Shown here: in pieces, positions 63,101 to 64,000 of the stretch
Layout of the letters: every line of letters begins with the position of its first letter
Position numbering within the stretch: the stretch's first letter is position 1
Assembly: GCA_959347315.1 (NCBI GenBank)
Contig: OY365806.1
Span: 25,691,516 to 25,755,515, forward strand
From: Bimastos eiseni
Taxonomy: Eukaryota; Annelida; Clitellata; Crassiclitellata; Lumbricidae
DNA: 64,000 bases
Reading direction: 5' to 3'
Notes under the pieces: model-generated
The model's input: the letters and a program-made list of their open reading frames with translations, nothing else
Databases searched by the model: none
Told to the model about the DNA's origin: nothing
Position numbers and translations under genes: made by a program

Positions 63101-64000
63101 ATTTGGGCTTGTATCTTTAGAAGTGTTTAATTTTATAGGCGGAAAACTTCAGTCAATTGCTATTGCAAATGGTGCTAGCAACATAAAAAATTTAAAAATG
63201 CCTAGCGGTAGCTCAACCTCAACCGTAAAATGAGATGCAACATTTTAAATGCACTGTTAAGCTGATTTACAATAACATAATGGCAGTGCTTAATATGGCA
63301 GATGATTTGTATTAGCAATGATTTTATTCCCTACAATAAGATGAATTGCTATAATAGAACGAGTTATATAATTTTGATAGGACGACTAATTATGGTTGAC
63401 ATTTCAAGCTCCATATACCTTGCTGTCCAGCAGGTCCGGTTGACCCAGGCAATCCAGGACTGCCTGCTTGCCCAGCTGGGCCCGATAGTCCTTTGTCTCC
63501 TAGTAGGCCTGAATCTCCTGTCGGGCCTACATCTCCTCTGTCACCTGCTGGTCCCTGAGGTCCTTGGGAACCTTGTAGACCTATCATATTACAAGCAACA
63601 GGATGTCAACTAAACATAATGGTGGATAAAAATATTTCTTCAACGATTTTAGTTATATATTTTAAATTCTCAGTGGTATGGACTGTCTGATGAGATCACG
63701 GAAGTAGCATGAAGCTTGACTCAAAACGCTATACATGTAGCCTGTTTAAGAGAGAGAATTTGACTGAATCCGAGCAGTCATGGGAAGCCACAGAAGAAGT
63801 CGAAATATGAGAGTAACAAGGAAAGCGTGCGCTGATACGAACTCATGCATTAAGTTCAGAACGGAGCCGGGCGATGCGGGGTTTTGGTTGACCGATGAGT
63901 AAAGATAACTTTCCAGTAGTCAATAACAGAATACCTTGTCTTGATTCAACTTATCCAACCTAATTTGTCGAAATCGTTCCGTAATTTACCTTAGCTCACC
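2761..64000 (-). CDS. Giant collagen with C-terminal membrane anchor (gene-level entry, 5' incomplete)
   Basis: The gene encodes an extracellular structural protein expected to form a homo- or heterotrimeric collagen helix. Seen: 52 minus-strand exons, of which 51 encode Gly-X-Y repeats (6,972 codons) and the last (X1) a transmembrane segment and tail. Exon ends were set by GT/AG sites that keep the Gly register; every junction is phase-compatible, and exon lengths are multiples of 9 bp except X2, X6 and X32 (X4+X5 count together). Human collagen helices have about 1,000-1,500 residues, so this one is several times longer. There is no fibrillar C-propeptide, NC1, C1q, vWA or fibronectin module in the window. 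X positions favour Pro, Ser, Ala, Asp and Gln; Y positions favour Ala, Thr, Pro, Ser and Gln. Inferred: one transcript, possibly an annelid cuticle-type collagen. The alternative is two or more adjacent collagen genes, for which I saw no boundary. The promoter is outside the window. Confidence 0.85.
3037..3114 (-). other. Predicted transmembrane segment in X1
   Basis: Twenty-six residues without charge, rich in Leu, Ile, Val and Gly, from the Leu after IK to the Val before RL. This is long enough to span a bilayer. It is the only hydrophobic stretch of this kind in any exon found. Confidence 0.8.
3611..3643. repeat. (TCTG)n/(TC)n microsatellite
   Basis: Pure tctg units followed by tc units, in the intron between X2 and X1. 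Confidence 0.9.
4019..4204 (-). CDS. Collagen exon X2 (last helical exon)
   Basis: 62 codons. Starts GSP GPA GPS and ends GSP-Ala-Leu, then G|gtaagt. The helix therefore stops within the last codons, and the split Gly joins X1. It contains unusual aromatic residues in GWT, GFT and GYT. Its length is not a multiple of 9 because the final triplet is broken by the Ala-Leu end. Confidence 0.9.
4343..4390. repeat. Perfect hairpin, 21-bp arms
   Basis: Arms 4343-4363 and 4370-4390 are exact reverse complements around the 6-base loop cataag. It lies in the intron between X3 and X2. It could be a small hairpin transcript, a palindromic repeat or a short inverted duplication. Confidence 0.9.
4570..4650. 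repeat. (CAC)n/(CAT)n microsatellite
   Basis: About 80 bp of cac units running into cat units. On the plus strand it reads as poly-His, which I regard as spurious. Confidence 0.95.
4900..5043 (-). CDS. Collagen exon X3
   Basis: 48 codons, 16 triplets. Starts GRD GYT GAT after ctgtag and ends GDL GPA G|gtattc. The middle is a run of five GxT-type triplets. It has no ATG/GTG/TTG-led open frame of length, so simple ORF finding misses it. Confidence 0.9.
5809..6250 (-). CDS. Collagen exon X4 (starts in phase 0)
   Basis: 442 bp. Begins with a complete Gly codon, GPD GVQ GAS, after tatcag and ends GRT GPQ G|gtgtgt. It pairs with X5 across the only phase-0 intron I found. X4+X5 together are 1,593 bp, an exact multiple of 9. 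Confidence 0.92.
6609..6912. mobile_element. hAT-like MITE, 304 bp
   Basis: Flanked by identical 8-bp direct repeats gtagtcat (6601-6608 and 6913-6920), the target duplication length of hAT transposons. Ends are imperfect inverted repeats: cagaggtgtaaa at the left and the reverse complement of aaggggtgtaac at the right. The interior is G-rich with a gcgcgaagcgc palindrome and carries no transposase. Open frames across it are spurious. It lies in the intron between X5 and X4. Confidence 0.8.
7043..8193 (-). CDS. Collagen exon X5 (1,151 bp)
   Basis: 383 codons plus a split Gly; second longest exon. Starts GPQ GPN GPA after cttcag and ends GNA GPQ|gtaatc in phase 0. The Gly-X-Y register is unbroken. 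It contains RGD at 7172-7180 and 7496-7504 and a GQPGER hexapeptide at 7259-7276, of the GxOGER type bound by collagen-binding integrins if the Pro is hydroxylated. Confidence 0.95.
8597..8890 (-). CDS. Collagen exon X6, with one-residue interruption
   Basis: 98 codons. Starts GSA GGQ GTR, ends GSQ GPP G|gtattt. One residue is missing from a triplet: GGP GQ GTI, with the lone Gln codon at 8661-8663. This explains a length that is not a multiple of 9. It holds one of the few Glu residues of the helix (GEK). Confidence 0.92.
8891..9659. other. Intron between X7 and X6
   Basis: 769 bp. I see no gene, repeat array or recognisable element in it. Confidence 0.5.
9660..9902 (-). CDS. Collagen exon X7
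   Basis: 81 codons, 27 triplets. Starts GQS GQL GPT after tttcag and ends GPQ GPL G|gtaagt. Confidence 0.92.
10020..10245. repeat. Possible interspersed repeat in the intron between X8 and X7
   Basis: A GC-richer, purine-rich island in otherwise AT-rich intron. It has the look of a dispersed repeat, but I found no terminal repeats or coding motif. Low confidence. Confidence 0.25.
10550..10780. repeat. Degenerate (CAT/GTC)n trinucleotide-like tract
   Basis: Imperfect cat, gtc and aat units over about 230 bp in the intron between X8 and X7. Open frames here follow from the simple repeat. Confidence 0.7.
10844..11194 (-). CDS. Collagen exon X8
   Basis: 117 codons, 39 triplets. Starts GDA GTR GDA, giving an RGD motif right at the exon start, and ends GPP GTR G|gtaaca. 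It is unusually rich in Ala at Y. Confidence 0.93.
11878..12129 (-). CDS. Collagen exon X9
   Basis: 84 codons, 28 triplets. Starts GAA GQI GAT after tttcag and ends GSP GPA G|gtcagt. The in-register frame was read through without a stop; the longer open frames here are in shifted registers. Confidence 0.92.
12738..12924. mobile_element. hAT-like MITE, 187 bp
   Basis: Inverted ends cagggccgtactgag (left) and the reverse complement of ctgggccgtaccgag (right). Flanking octamers gcttacac (12730-12737) and gctaacac (12925-12932) match at 7 of 8 positions, as expected for a hAT target duplication. No coding capacity. It lies in the intron between X10 and X9. Confidence 0.8.
13553..13876 (-). CDS. 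Collagen exon X10
   Basis: 108 codons, 36 triplets. Starts GTS GSP GAN, ends GQP GQI G|gtgagc. Confidence 0.94.
13877..15176. other. Intron between X11 and X10
   Basis: 1,300 bp. The part 14630-14930 is purine-rich and looks like a dispersed repeat, without terminal repeats that I could define. I see no gene. Confidence 0.4.
15177..15464 (-). CDS. Collagen exon X11
   Basis: 96 codons, 32 triplets. Starts GNV GVP GPQ, ends GQR GAQ G|gtatac. It contains an RGD (GQR GDP) and a run of GAT/GST triplets near the start. Confidence 0.93.
15703..16413 (-). CDS. Collagen exon X12 (711 bp)
   Basis: 237 codons, 79 triplets. Starts GPS GNA GAT, ends GSK GTL G|gtgagt. Unbroken register; charges sit mainly in GDK and GDR triplets. 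Confidence 0.95.
16414..17426. other. Intron between X13 and X12
   Basis: 1,013 bp. I recognise no gene or repeat element. Confidence 0.5.
17427..17732 (-). CDS. Collagen exon X13
   Basis: 102 codons, 34 triplets. Starts GVQ GPS GDV after gtcacag and ends GQN GQQ G|gtacga. Read through in register without a stop. Confidence 0.9.
18349..18492 (-). CDS. Collagen exon X14
   Basis: 48 codons, 16 triplets. Starts GGT GAT GTN, ends GPQ GDN G|gtatgt. Too short to appear as a long open frame. Confidence 0.9.
18650..18985. repeat. Long polypyrimidine tract
   Basis: About 335 bp of nearly pure T/C on the plus strand (cttctt, tcctcc and ctttct mixtures), in the intron between X15 and X14. On the transcribed RNA it is polypurine. 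Lys/Glu-rich and Ser/Phe-rich open frames here are artefacts of the composition. Confidence 0.9.
19171..19944 (-). CDS. Collagen exon X15 (774 bp)
   Basis: 258 codons, 86 triplets. Starts GPA GSI GPA, ends GSP GPV G|gtcagt. Contains an RGD in GPR GDP. Confidence 0.95.
20940..21510 (+). mobile_element. LINE (CR1/L2-like) reverse transcriptase 3' relic
   Basis: The plus-strand frame 20952-21320 matches the end of non-LTR reverse transcriptases: [27 protein letters not shown], a RSAD..IVPRAR stretch and WNDLPL. A stop follows RGKL, and the typical KTFLF-type end then appears in another frame near 21350. The 3' end runs into an att-rich microsatellite (about 21450-21510). It is 5'-truncated and inactive, and lies antisense in the intron between X16 and X15. 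Confidence 0.85.
21528..21986 (-). CDS. Collagen exon X16
   Basis: 153 codons, 51 triplets. Starts GLA GPS GPP after gggactag-like context (cccag acceptor) and ends GPA GPA G|gtaaat. The register was checked triplet by triplet and has no stop. Three GDR triplets cluster in the middle. Confidence 0.92.
22335..22568 (-). CDS. Collagen exon X17
   Basis: 78 codons, 26 triplets. Starts GLN GAQ GPA after tgcag and ends GQA GSQ G|gtcagt. A longer open frame extends upstream through an Asp/Gly-coding microsatellite, which I treat as intron. Confidence 0.92.
22651..22818. repeat. (CAT)n/(CAC)n-rich microsatellite
   Basis: Cat, cga and cac units over about 170 bp, starting about 80 bp from exon X17. 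In the collagen frame it would read as an Asp/Gly-rich run; the acceptor at the X17 edge excludes it from the coding sequence. Confidence 0.9.
23443..23802 (-). CDS. Collagen exon X18, with GPD-AVA-GER interruption
   Basis: 120 codons, 40 triplets. Starts GSP GPS GPS, ends GVA GPP G|gtaagt. At 23480-23488 the expected Gly is Ala (GCC), giving GPD AVA GER. This is one of three Asp-Ala interruptions in the gene, and it sits next to one of the rare Glu residues. Confidence 0.93.
24202..24795 (-). CDS. Collagen exon X19
   Basis: 198 codons, 66 triplets. Starts GSA GPR GQQ, ends GLQ GPA G|gtaaga. Its 3' end was the source of, or shares origin with, the relic at 25430-25490. Confidence 0.94.
24796..26982. 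other. Longest intron, between X20 and X19
   Basis: 2,187 bp. Apart from the collagen relic near 25450 I recognise no gene, tandem array or transposon. It would be one place for a hidden gene boundary, but there is no start or stop exon visible. Confidence 0.5.
25430..25490. pseudogene. Collagen-exon relic in the intron between X20 and X19
   Basis: Positions 25430-25470 closely match the 3' end of X19 (ccttgtaat, cgttatctcc and ggagatcct in order) with an inserted triplet. The next bases, 25465-25490, read GDK GLP on the opposite strand, as if the copy were partly inverted. There are no usable splice sites. A degenerate partial duplication. Confidence 0.6.
26983..28161 (-). CDS. Collagen exon X20 (1,179 bp, longest exon)
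   Basis: 393 codons, 131 perfect triplets. Starts GPA GPA GPA, ends GSP GSV G|gtgagt. The whole exon was read triplet by triplet without a stop. I saw no Glu, Cys, His, Phe, Tyr or Trp. By my count Thr occupies about 22 of the 131 Y positions. Contains RGD in GLR GDP. It is not found as one long ATG-led frame because start-like codons are missing upstream. Confidence 0.94.
28677..29126 (-). CDS. Collagen exon X21
   Basis: 150 codons, 50 triplets. Starts GDT GSS GTP, ends GTQ GSI G|gtgagt. Confidence 0.93.
29504..29656 (-). CDS. Collagen exon X22
   Basis: 51 codons, 17 triplets. Starts GPA GIR GPV, ends GDI GQA G|gtatgc. Confidence 0.93.
29750..29830 (+). repeat. Dispersed repeat, copy 1
   Basis: Shares ttgtccattagaa, aaataaaactaa and tatgtaaat in the same order with 32130-32215. 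About 80 bp; nature unknown, possibly a SINE or transposon tail. Confidence 0.6.
30081..30665 (-). CDS. Collagen exon X23
   Basis: 195 codons, 65 triplets. Starts [12 protein letters not shown] after gaacag and ends GPA GSQ G|gtaatt. The first 16 codons lie upstream of the first start-like codon and were placed by the acceptor site. Confidence 0.92.
30666..31524. other. Intron between X24 and X23
   Basis: 859 bp. A stretch near 30710-30800 is rich in tacgtacg- and catgcatg-type alternating sequence. No gene seen. Confidence 0.5.
31525..31992 (-). CDS. Collagen exon X24
   Basis: 156 codons, 52 triplets. Starts GSA GQA GSQ, ends GPA GPS G|gtagac. Contains two GRN triplets. Confidence 0.93.
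32130..32215 (+). repeat. Dispersed repeat, copy 2
   Basis: Partner of 29750-29830, two exons away. It is followed by gaat/gaac tetranucleotide units (about 32220-32252), as in SINE or LINE tails. Confidence 0.6.
32400..32490 (-). repeat. tRNA-like SINE head (relic)
   Basis: The minus strand has a perfect box B-like ggttcaagtcc (32410-32420) preceded at tRNA-like distance by a box A-like stretch. It does not fold as a good tRNA, so it is a SINE-derived relic at best. Confidence 0.4.
32757..32954 (-). CDS. Collagen exon X25
   Basis: 66 codons, 22 triplets. Starts GPS GQP GSA after acacagag and ends GSA GPP G|gttagc, a weak donor. X26 has the same length. Confidence 0.9.
33063..33122 (-). pseudogene. 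Degenerate collagen exon or cryptic 60-bp exon
   Basis: The minus strand reads [15 protein letters not shown] in collagen register with one Gly to Arg change, then loses the repeat and includes a Cys. It has an atag acceptor and a G|gtacca donor-like end and is phase-compatible (60 bp). Most likely a decayed exon between X26 and X25, but alternative use cannot be excluded. Confidence 0.45.
34005..34202 (-). CDS. Collagen exon X26
   Basis: 66 codons, 22 triplets. Starts GLS GPT GPT, ends GPS GPA. I chose the donor G|gtgata because it keeps phase 1 with X25. A better-looking gtaagg eight bases downstream would give phase 2 and break the frame. Confidence 0.85.
34203..35494. other. Intron between X27 and X26
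   Basis: 1,292 bp. Two TAGGCCTA octamers (34381-34388, 34658-34665). A plus-strand open frame at 34793-35029 has no recognisable motif. No gene seen. Confidence 0.5.
35495..36385 (-). CDS. Collagen exon X27 (891 bp)
   Basis: 297 codons, 99 perfect triplets. Starts GTP GSP GAQ, ends GQR GQS G|gtaaaa. Contains RGD in GPR GDI GSP. Confidence 0.95.
36839..37378 (-). CDS. Collagen exon X28
   Basis: 180 codons, 60 triplets. Starts GSQ GLP GAV, ends GQP GLS G|gtaaga. The first 30 codons precede the first start-like codon. Confidence 0.93.
37928..38260 (-). CDS. Collagen exon X29
   Basis: 111 codons, 37 triplets. Starts GSA GAS GPS, ends GTS GNP G|gtaatt. Contains RGD in GPR GDI GTP. Confidence 0.94.
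38601..38888 (-). CDS. Collagen exon X30
   Basis: 96 codons, 32 triplets. Starts GTP GQN GAT, ends GAP GNA G|gtgagc. Confidence 0.94.
39030..39161. repeat. (CA)n-(TA)n compound microsatellite
   Basis: Ac units to about 39090, then at units to 39161, in the intron between X31 and X30. Minus-strand frames rich in Ile-Tyr and Cys-Val derive from it. Confidence 0.95.
39403..39861 (-). CDS. Collagen exon X31
   Basis: 153 codons, 51 triplets. Starts GNP GAT GSP, ends GAT GSS G|gtaatt. Confidence 0.93.
40189..40253. repeat. (CAGG/CAGA)n microsatellite
   Basis: Cagg and caga units with ccagg variants in the intron between X32 and X31. Confidence 0.9.
40260..40870. repeat. Possible interspersed repeat
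   Basis: Purine-rich, GC-richer stretch next to the cagg array in the intron between X32 and X31. It looks like dispersed-repeat sequence, but I could not define ends or a family. Confidence 0.25.
41154..41492 (-). CDS. Collagen exon X32, with one-residue interruption
   Basis: 113 codons. Starts GPQ GAT GDP, ends GPA GTN G|gtaaat. One triplet is short: GPR GV GPQ, with the lone Val codon at 41335-41337. This explains a length that is not a multiple of 9. Confidence 0.93.
41691..42383 (-). CDS. Collagen exon X33 (693 bp)
   Basis: 231 codons, 77 triplets. Starts GVQ GAV GAT after tttaag and ends GQR GPT G|gtgagg. The register was read through completely. It has a Lys-rich stretch ([18 protein letters not shown], later GPK GPK). 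Confidence 0.93.
42384..43629. other. Intron between X34 and X33
   Basis: 1,246 bp. No gene or mobile element recognised. Confidence 0.5.
43630..43908 (-). CDS. Collagen exon X34, with GRD-AQP interruption
   Basis: 93 codons, 31 triplets. Starts GPQ GDQ GSQ and ends [10 protein letters not shown]|gtatgc. The last full triplet (43631-43639) has Ala instead of Gly, the same GRD-Ala pattern as the X37/X36 junction. Confidence 0.92.
44291..44571. mobile_element. Foldback element with nested inverted repeats
   Basis: Outer arms 44313-44355 and 44517-44560 and inner arms 44386-44412 and 44430-44456 (27 bp, two mismatches) are near-perfect inverted repeats. Direct repeats ctaccatctttg at 44291-44302 and 44560-44571 bracket the structure. 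No transposase. It lies in the intron between X35 and X34; family unknown. Confidence 0.8.
44994..45173 (-). CDS. Collagen exon X35
   Basis: 60 codons, 20 triplets. Starts GAA GQP GPQ, ends GPA GPI G|gtaaga. Confidence 0.94.
45620..45880 (-). CDS. Collagen exon X36 (first codon is Ala)
   Basis: 87 codons, 29 triplets. After gtag it starts CT, so the split codon from X37 becomes GCT (Ala): AST GGT GPT. Ends GPA GQA G|gttggt. The donor is weak, and I chose it because a gtacag three bases further would be phase 3-shifted to phase 2 and break the join to X35. Confidence 0.85.
46535..47326 (-). CDS. Collagen exon X37 (792 bp)
   Basis: 264 codons, 88 triplets. Starts GGT GAT GPQ and ends GTA GRD G|gtaatg; the next codon, shared with X36, is Ala. 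Unbroken register otherwise. Confidence 0.95.
47906..48418 (-). CDS. Collagen exon X38 (513 bp)
   Basis: 171 codons, 57 triplets. Starts GNI GPA GPV, ends GTP GAT G|gtgaaa. It has the same length as X40 and X42 and shares the positions of several charged triplets with them (4, 18 and 42). Confidence 0.95.
48776..48846. repeat. (CATA)n/(CATG)n microsatellite
   Basis: Cata and catg units in the intron between X39 and X38. Confidence 0.9.
48960..49088 (-). repeat. tRNA-derived SINE-like relic abutting exon X39
   Basis: The minus strand has a box A-like gatatgttagagcg and a box B-like ggttcaagtct (49026-49036) at tRNA spacing. The arms are degenerate, so it is not a working tRNA. The head lies within a few bases of the X39 donor. 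Confidence 0.5.
49091..49486 (-). CDS. Collagen exon X39, with HLT interruption
   Basis: 132 codons, 44 triplets. Starts GSP GQQ GNA after ttacag and ends GPQ GPT G|gtaggg. At 49362-49370 the triplet is His-Leu-Thr (Gly to His), the only His I saw in the helix. It also contains a GMP and a GEP, both rare. Confidence 0.92.
49487..50008. other. Intron between X40 and X39
   Basis: 522 bp of AT-rich sequence. Nothing recognised. Confidence 0.5.
50009..50521 (-). CDS. Collagen exon X40 (513 bp)
   Basis: 171 codons, 57 triplets. Starts GTN GSP GPT, ends GSP GAQ G|gtaagt. Charged triplets at positions 4, 18 and 42 (all GDK) coincide with X38, and GDK at 42 and 50 with X42. Confidence 0.95.
50990..51430 (-). 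CDS. Collagen exon X41
   Basis: 147 codons, 49 triplets. Starts GSV GAT GAT, ends GST GSP G|gtagac. Contains RGD in GTR GDI. Confidence 0.94.
51431..52866. other. Intron between X42 and X41
   Basis: 1,436 bp. Contains a cccca run and a long tctg/tctc microsatellite (51783-51942). The rest holds nothing I recognise. Confidence 0.5.
51783..51942. repeat. (CCCCA)n then (TCTG/TCTC)n microsatellite
   Basis: Ccacc units to about 51811 followed by pyrimidine tetranucleotides. Leu/Ser-rich plus-strand frames are artefacts of it. Confidence 0.9.
52867..53379 (-). CDS. Collagen exon X42 (513 bp)
   Basis: 171 codons, 57 triplets. Starts GPA GSI GPV, ends GTP GQQ G|gtactc. Charged triplets at positions 18 (GPK), 36 (GDR), 42 and 50 (GDK) align with X38 and/or X40. 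Confidence 0.95.
53686..54126 (-). CDS. Collagen exon X43
   Basis: 147 codons, 49 triplets. Starts GPI GPQ GSQ, ends GPV GPQ G|gtatta. Contains RGD in GLR GDT. Confidence 0.94.
54127..55508. other. Intron between X44 and X43
   Basis: 1,382 bp. Contains the SINE-like head at 54722-54850. No gene seen. Confidence 0.5.
54722..54850 (+). repeat. tRNA-like SINE head (relic)
   Basis: Box A-like gtaaggtgttgga and box B-like gttcaaatcc (54772-54781), followed by a body with gggtaactcggctataaaatgg-type sequence common in SINE tails. Not foldable as a functional tRNA. Confidence 0.45.
55509..55796 (-). CDS. Collagen exon X44
   Basis: 96 codons, 32 triplets. Starts GPL GPL GPP, ends GST GPA G|gtcaga. 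Read through in register without a stop. Confidence 0.92.
56014..56690. repeat. 16-bp minisatellite (AATCTAAATCCAATGT)n
   Basis: About 40 imperfect copies of a 16-bp unit over about 677 bp in the intron between X45 and X44. A TAGGCCTA insertion interrupts one copy at 56330-56337. Confidence 0.95.
56867..57127 (-). CDS. Collagen exon X45
   Basis: 87 codons, 29 triplets. Starts GGT GSP GPA after ttttag and ends GPS GPT G|gtcatt. The same 16-bp minisatellite flanks it on both sides. Confidence 0.92.
57188..57226. repeat. Satellite copies on the other side of X45
   Basis: About two and a half units of the same 16-bp repeat as 56014-56690, in the intron between X46 and X45. Confidence 0.85.
57227..58092. 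other. Rest of the intron between X46 and X45
   Basis: AT-rich. Nothing recognised apart from one TAGGCCTA octamer at 57246-57253. Confidence 0.5.
58093..58335 (-). CDS. Collagen exon X46
   Basis: 81 codons, 27 triplets. Starts GRA GTA GST, ends GQA GVA G|gtctgt. Confidence 0.92.
58660..58911 (-). CDS. Collagen exon X47
   Basis: 84 codons, 28 triplets. Starts GSQ GPV GSQ, ends GTP GTP G|gtaagc. Confidence 0.94.
59295..59780 (-). CDS. Collagen exon X48
   Basis: 162 codons, 54 triplets. Starts GDK GTQ GPT, ends GTP GLA G|gtaaag. Two RGD motifs (GLR GDA and GDR GDQ). Confidence 0.94.
59781..60637. other. Intron between X49 and X48
   Basis: 857 bp. Contains a degenerate cat/gtc trinucleotide tract at about 60355-60470. 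No gene seen. Confidence 0.5.
60638..60736 (-). CDS. Collagen exon X49 (smallest exon, 99 bp)
   Basis: 33 codons, 11 triplets. Starts GAA GPS GPT after gttacag and ends GTA GNP G|gtgaga. Too short to be seen as an open frame. Confidence 0.9.
60737..61309. other. Intron between X50 and X49
   Basis: 573 bp of AT-rich sequence. Nothing recognised. Confidence 0.5.
61310..61885 (-). CDS. Collagen exon X50
   Basis: 192 codons, 64 triplets. Starts GQL GPS GPV, ends GST GFQ G|gtaatc. Confidence 0.94.
61991..62216 (+). mobile_element. tRNA-derived SINE
   Basis: Starts with a tRNA-like head: box A-type gtggccaatcggttagagcg and a perfect box B ggttcgaacc (62057-62066). An unrelated body follows, then a gaat tetranucleotide tail ending near 62216. 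The acceptor arms do not pair, so it is not a functional tRNA gene. It lies in the intron between X51 and X50. Confidence 0.75.
62288..62548. repeat. (GTCAGTCGGTCAATCA)-type tandem array
   Basis: About 260 bp of gtca, gtcg, gtcaat and cagt units, next to the SINE. It reads as Ser-Gln-rich on the plus strand, which is spurious. Confidence 0.95.
62668..62856 (-). CDS. Collagen exon X51
   Basis: 63 codons, 21 triplets. Starts [12 protein letters not shown], ends GSA GNP G|gtagaa. RGD at 62726-62734. Confidence 0.92.
62857..63418. other. Intron between X52 and X51
   Basis: 562 bp of AT-rich sequence. Nothing recognised. Confidence 0.5.
63419..63580 (-). CDS. Collagen exon X52 (most 5' exon seen)
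   Basis: 54 codons, 18 triplets. Starts GLQ GSQ GPQ after atcatag, ends GPA GQQ G|gtatat. RGD at 63531-63539 (GDR GDV). It needs a preceding phase-1 exon, so the gene continues beyond the window. Confidence 0.93.
63581..64000. other. Intron upstream of X52, up to the window edge
   Basis: No collagen sequence inside. The last bases read G|gtgagc on the minus strand, a strong donor after a single G, so the next exon probably begins at or just past 64000. Confidence 0.5.

Noticed and set aside
4019..63580. Bacterial, phage or giant-virus collagen-like protein, suggested by GPT/GAT-type repeats
   Set aside because: More than 50 spliceosomal introns, SINEs, LINE and hAT elements show animal DNA.

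Overview
The window is intron-rich animal DNA. The noncoding sequence is AT-rich and full of microsatellites, tRNA-derived SINE-like pieces, a LINE relic and small hAT-like elements. I recognise one gene, on the minus strand, filling nearly the whole window. It is a giant collagen read from about 64000 down to a stop codon at 2761-2763. I could delimit 52 coding exons, named X52 (most 5' seen) to X1 (last coding exon). X52-X2 add up to 20,916 nt, or 6,972 codons of Gly-X-Y repeat, roughly 2 micrometres of triple helix at 0.286 nm per residue. The 5' end lies beyond the window, so signal peptide, N-terminal domains and promoter are not visible.

All 51 introns between these exons have compatible phases and GT...AG ends. 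All but one are phase 1 and split a codon after its first G, almost always a glycine codon. Nearly every exon is a multiple of 9 bp, so it carries whole Gly-X-Y triplets. No foreign-domain exon, start exon or stop breaks the series, which supports a single transcription unit. Region by region: 1-2760 is 3' flank; 2761-3203 is the last exon, with a membrane-spanning segment and a tail of about 90 residues; 4019-63580 holds 51 collagen exons separated by introns of about 0.2-2.2 kb; the last bases (63581-64000) are intron, probably ending at the donor of the next exon.

The predicted protein has a very long, nearly uninterrupted helix. Glu and aromatic residues are very rare and I saw no Cys in it. 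Thr, Ala, Ser and Gln dominate the Y position, Lys/Arg lie mostly in Gly-Asp-Lys/Arg triplets, and many RGD motifs occur. After the helix come a short acidic segment, one hydrophobic helix and a Ser/Thr-rich tail: a membrane anchor at the C-terminal end, opposite to the usual type II transmembrane collagens. Size and Thr-rich Y positions recall annelid cuticle collagens (about 2.4-2.5 micrometres, stabilised by galactosyl-threonine). An annelid or another marine invertebrate is my best guess, but the window alone does not fix the species.

Mobile and repeated DNA lies in the introns and 3' flank: an antisense LINE reverse-transcriptase relic (20940-21510), two hAT-type MITEs with target-site duplications (6609-6912 and 12738-12924), a foldback element (44291-44571), SINE-like pieces, a 16-bp minisatellite on both sides of exon X45, and degenerate collagen-exon relics. 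Introns without an entry of their own hold nothing I could recognise.
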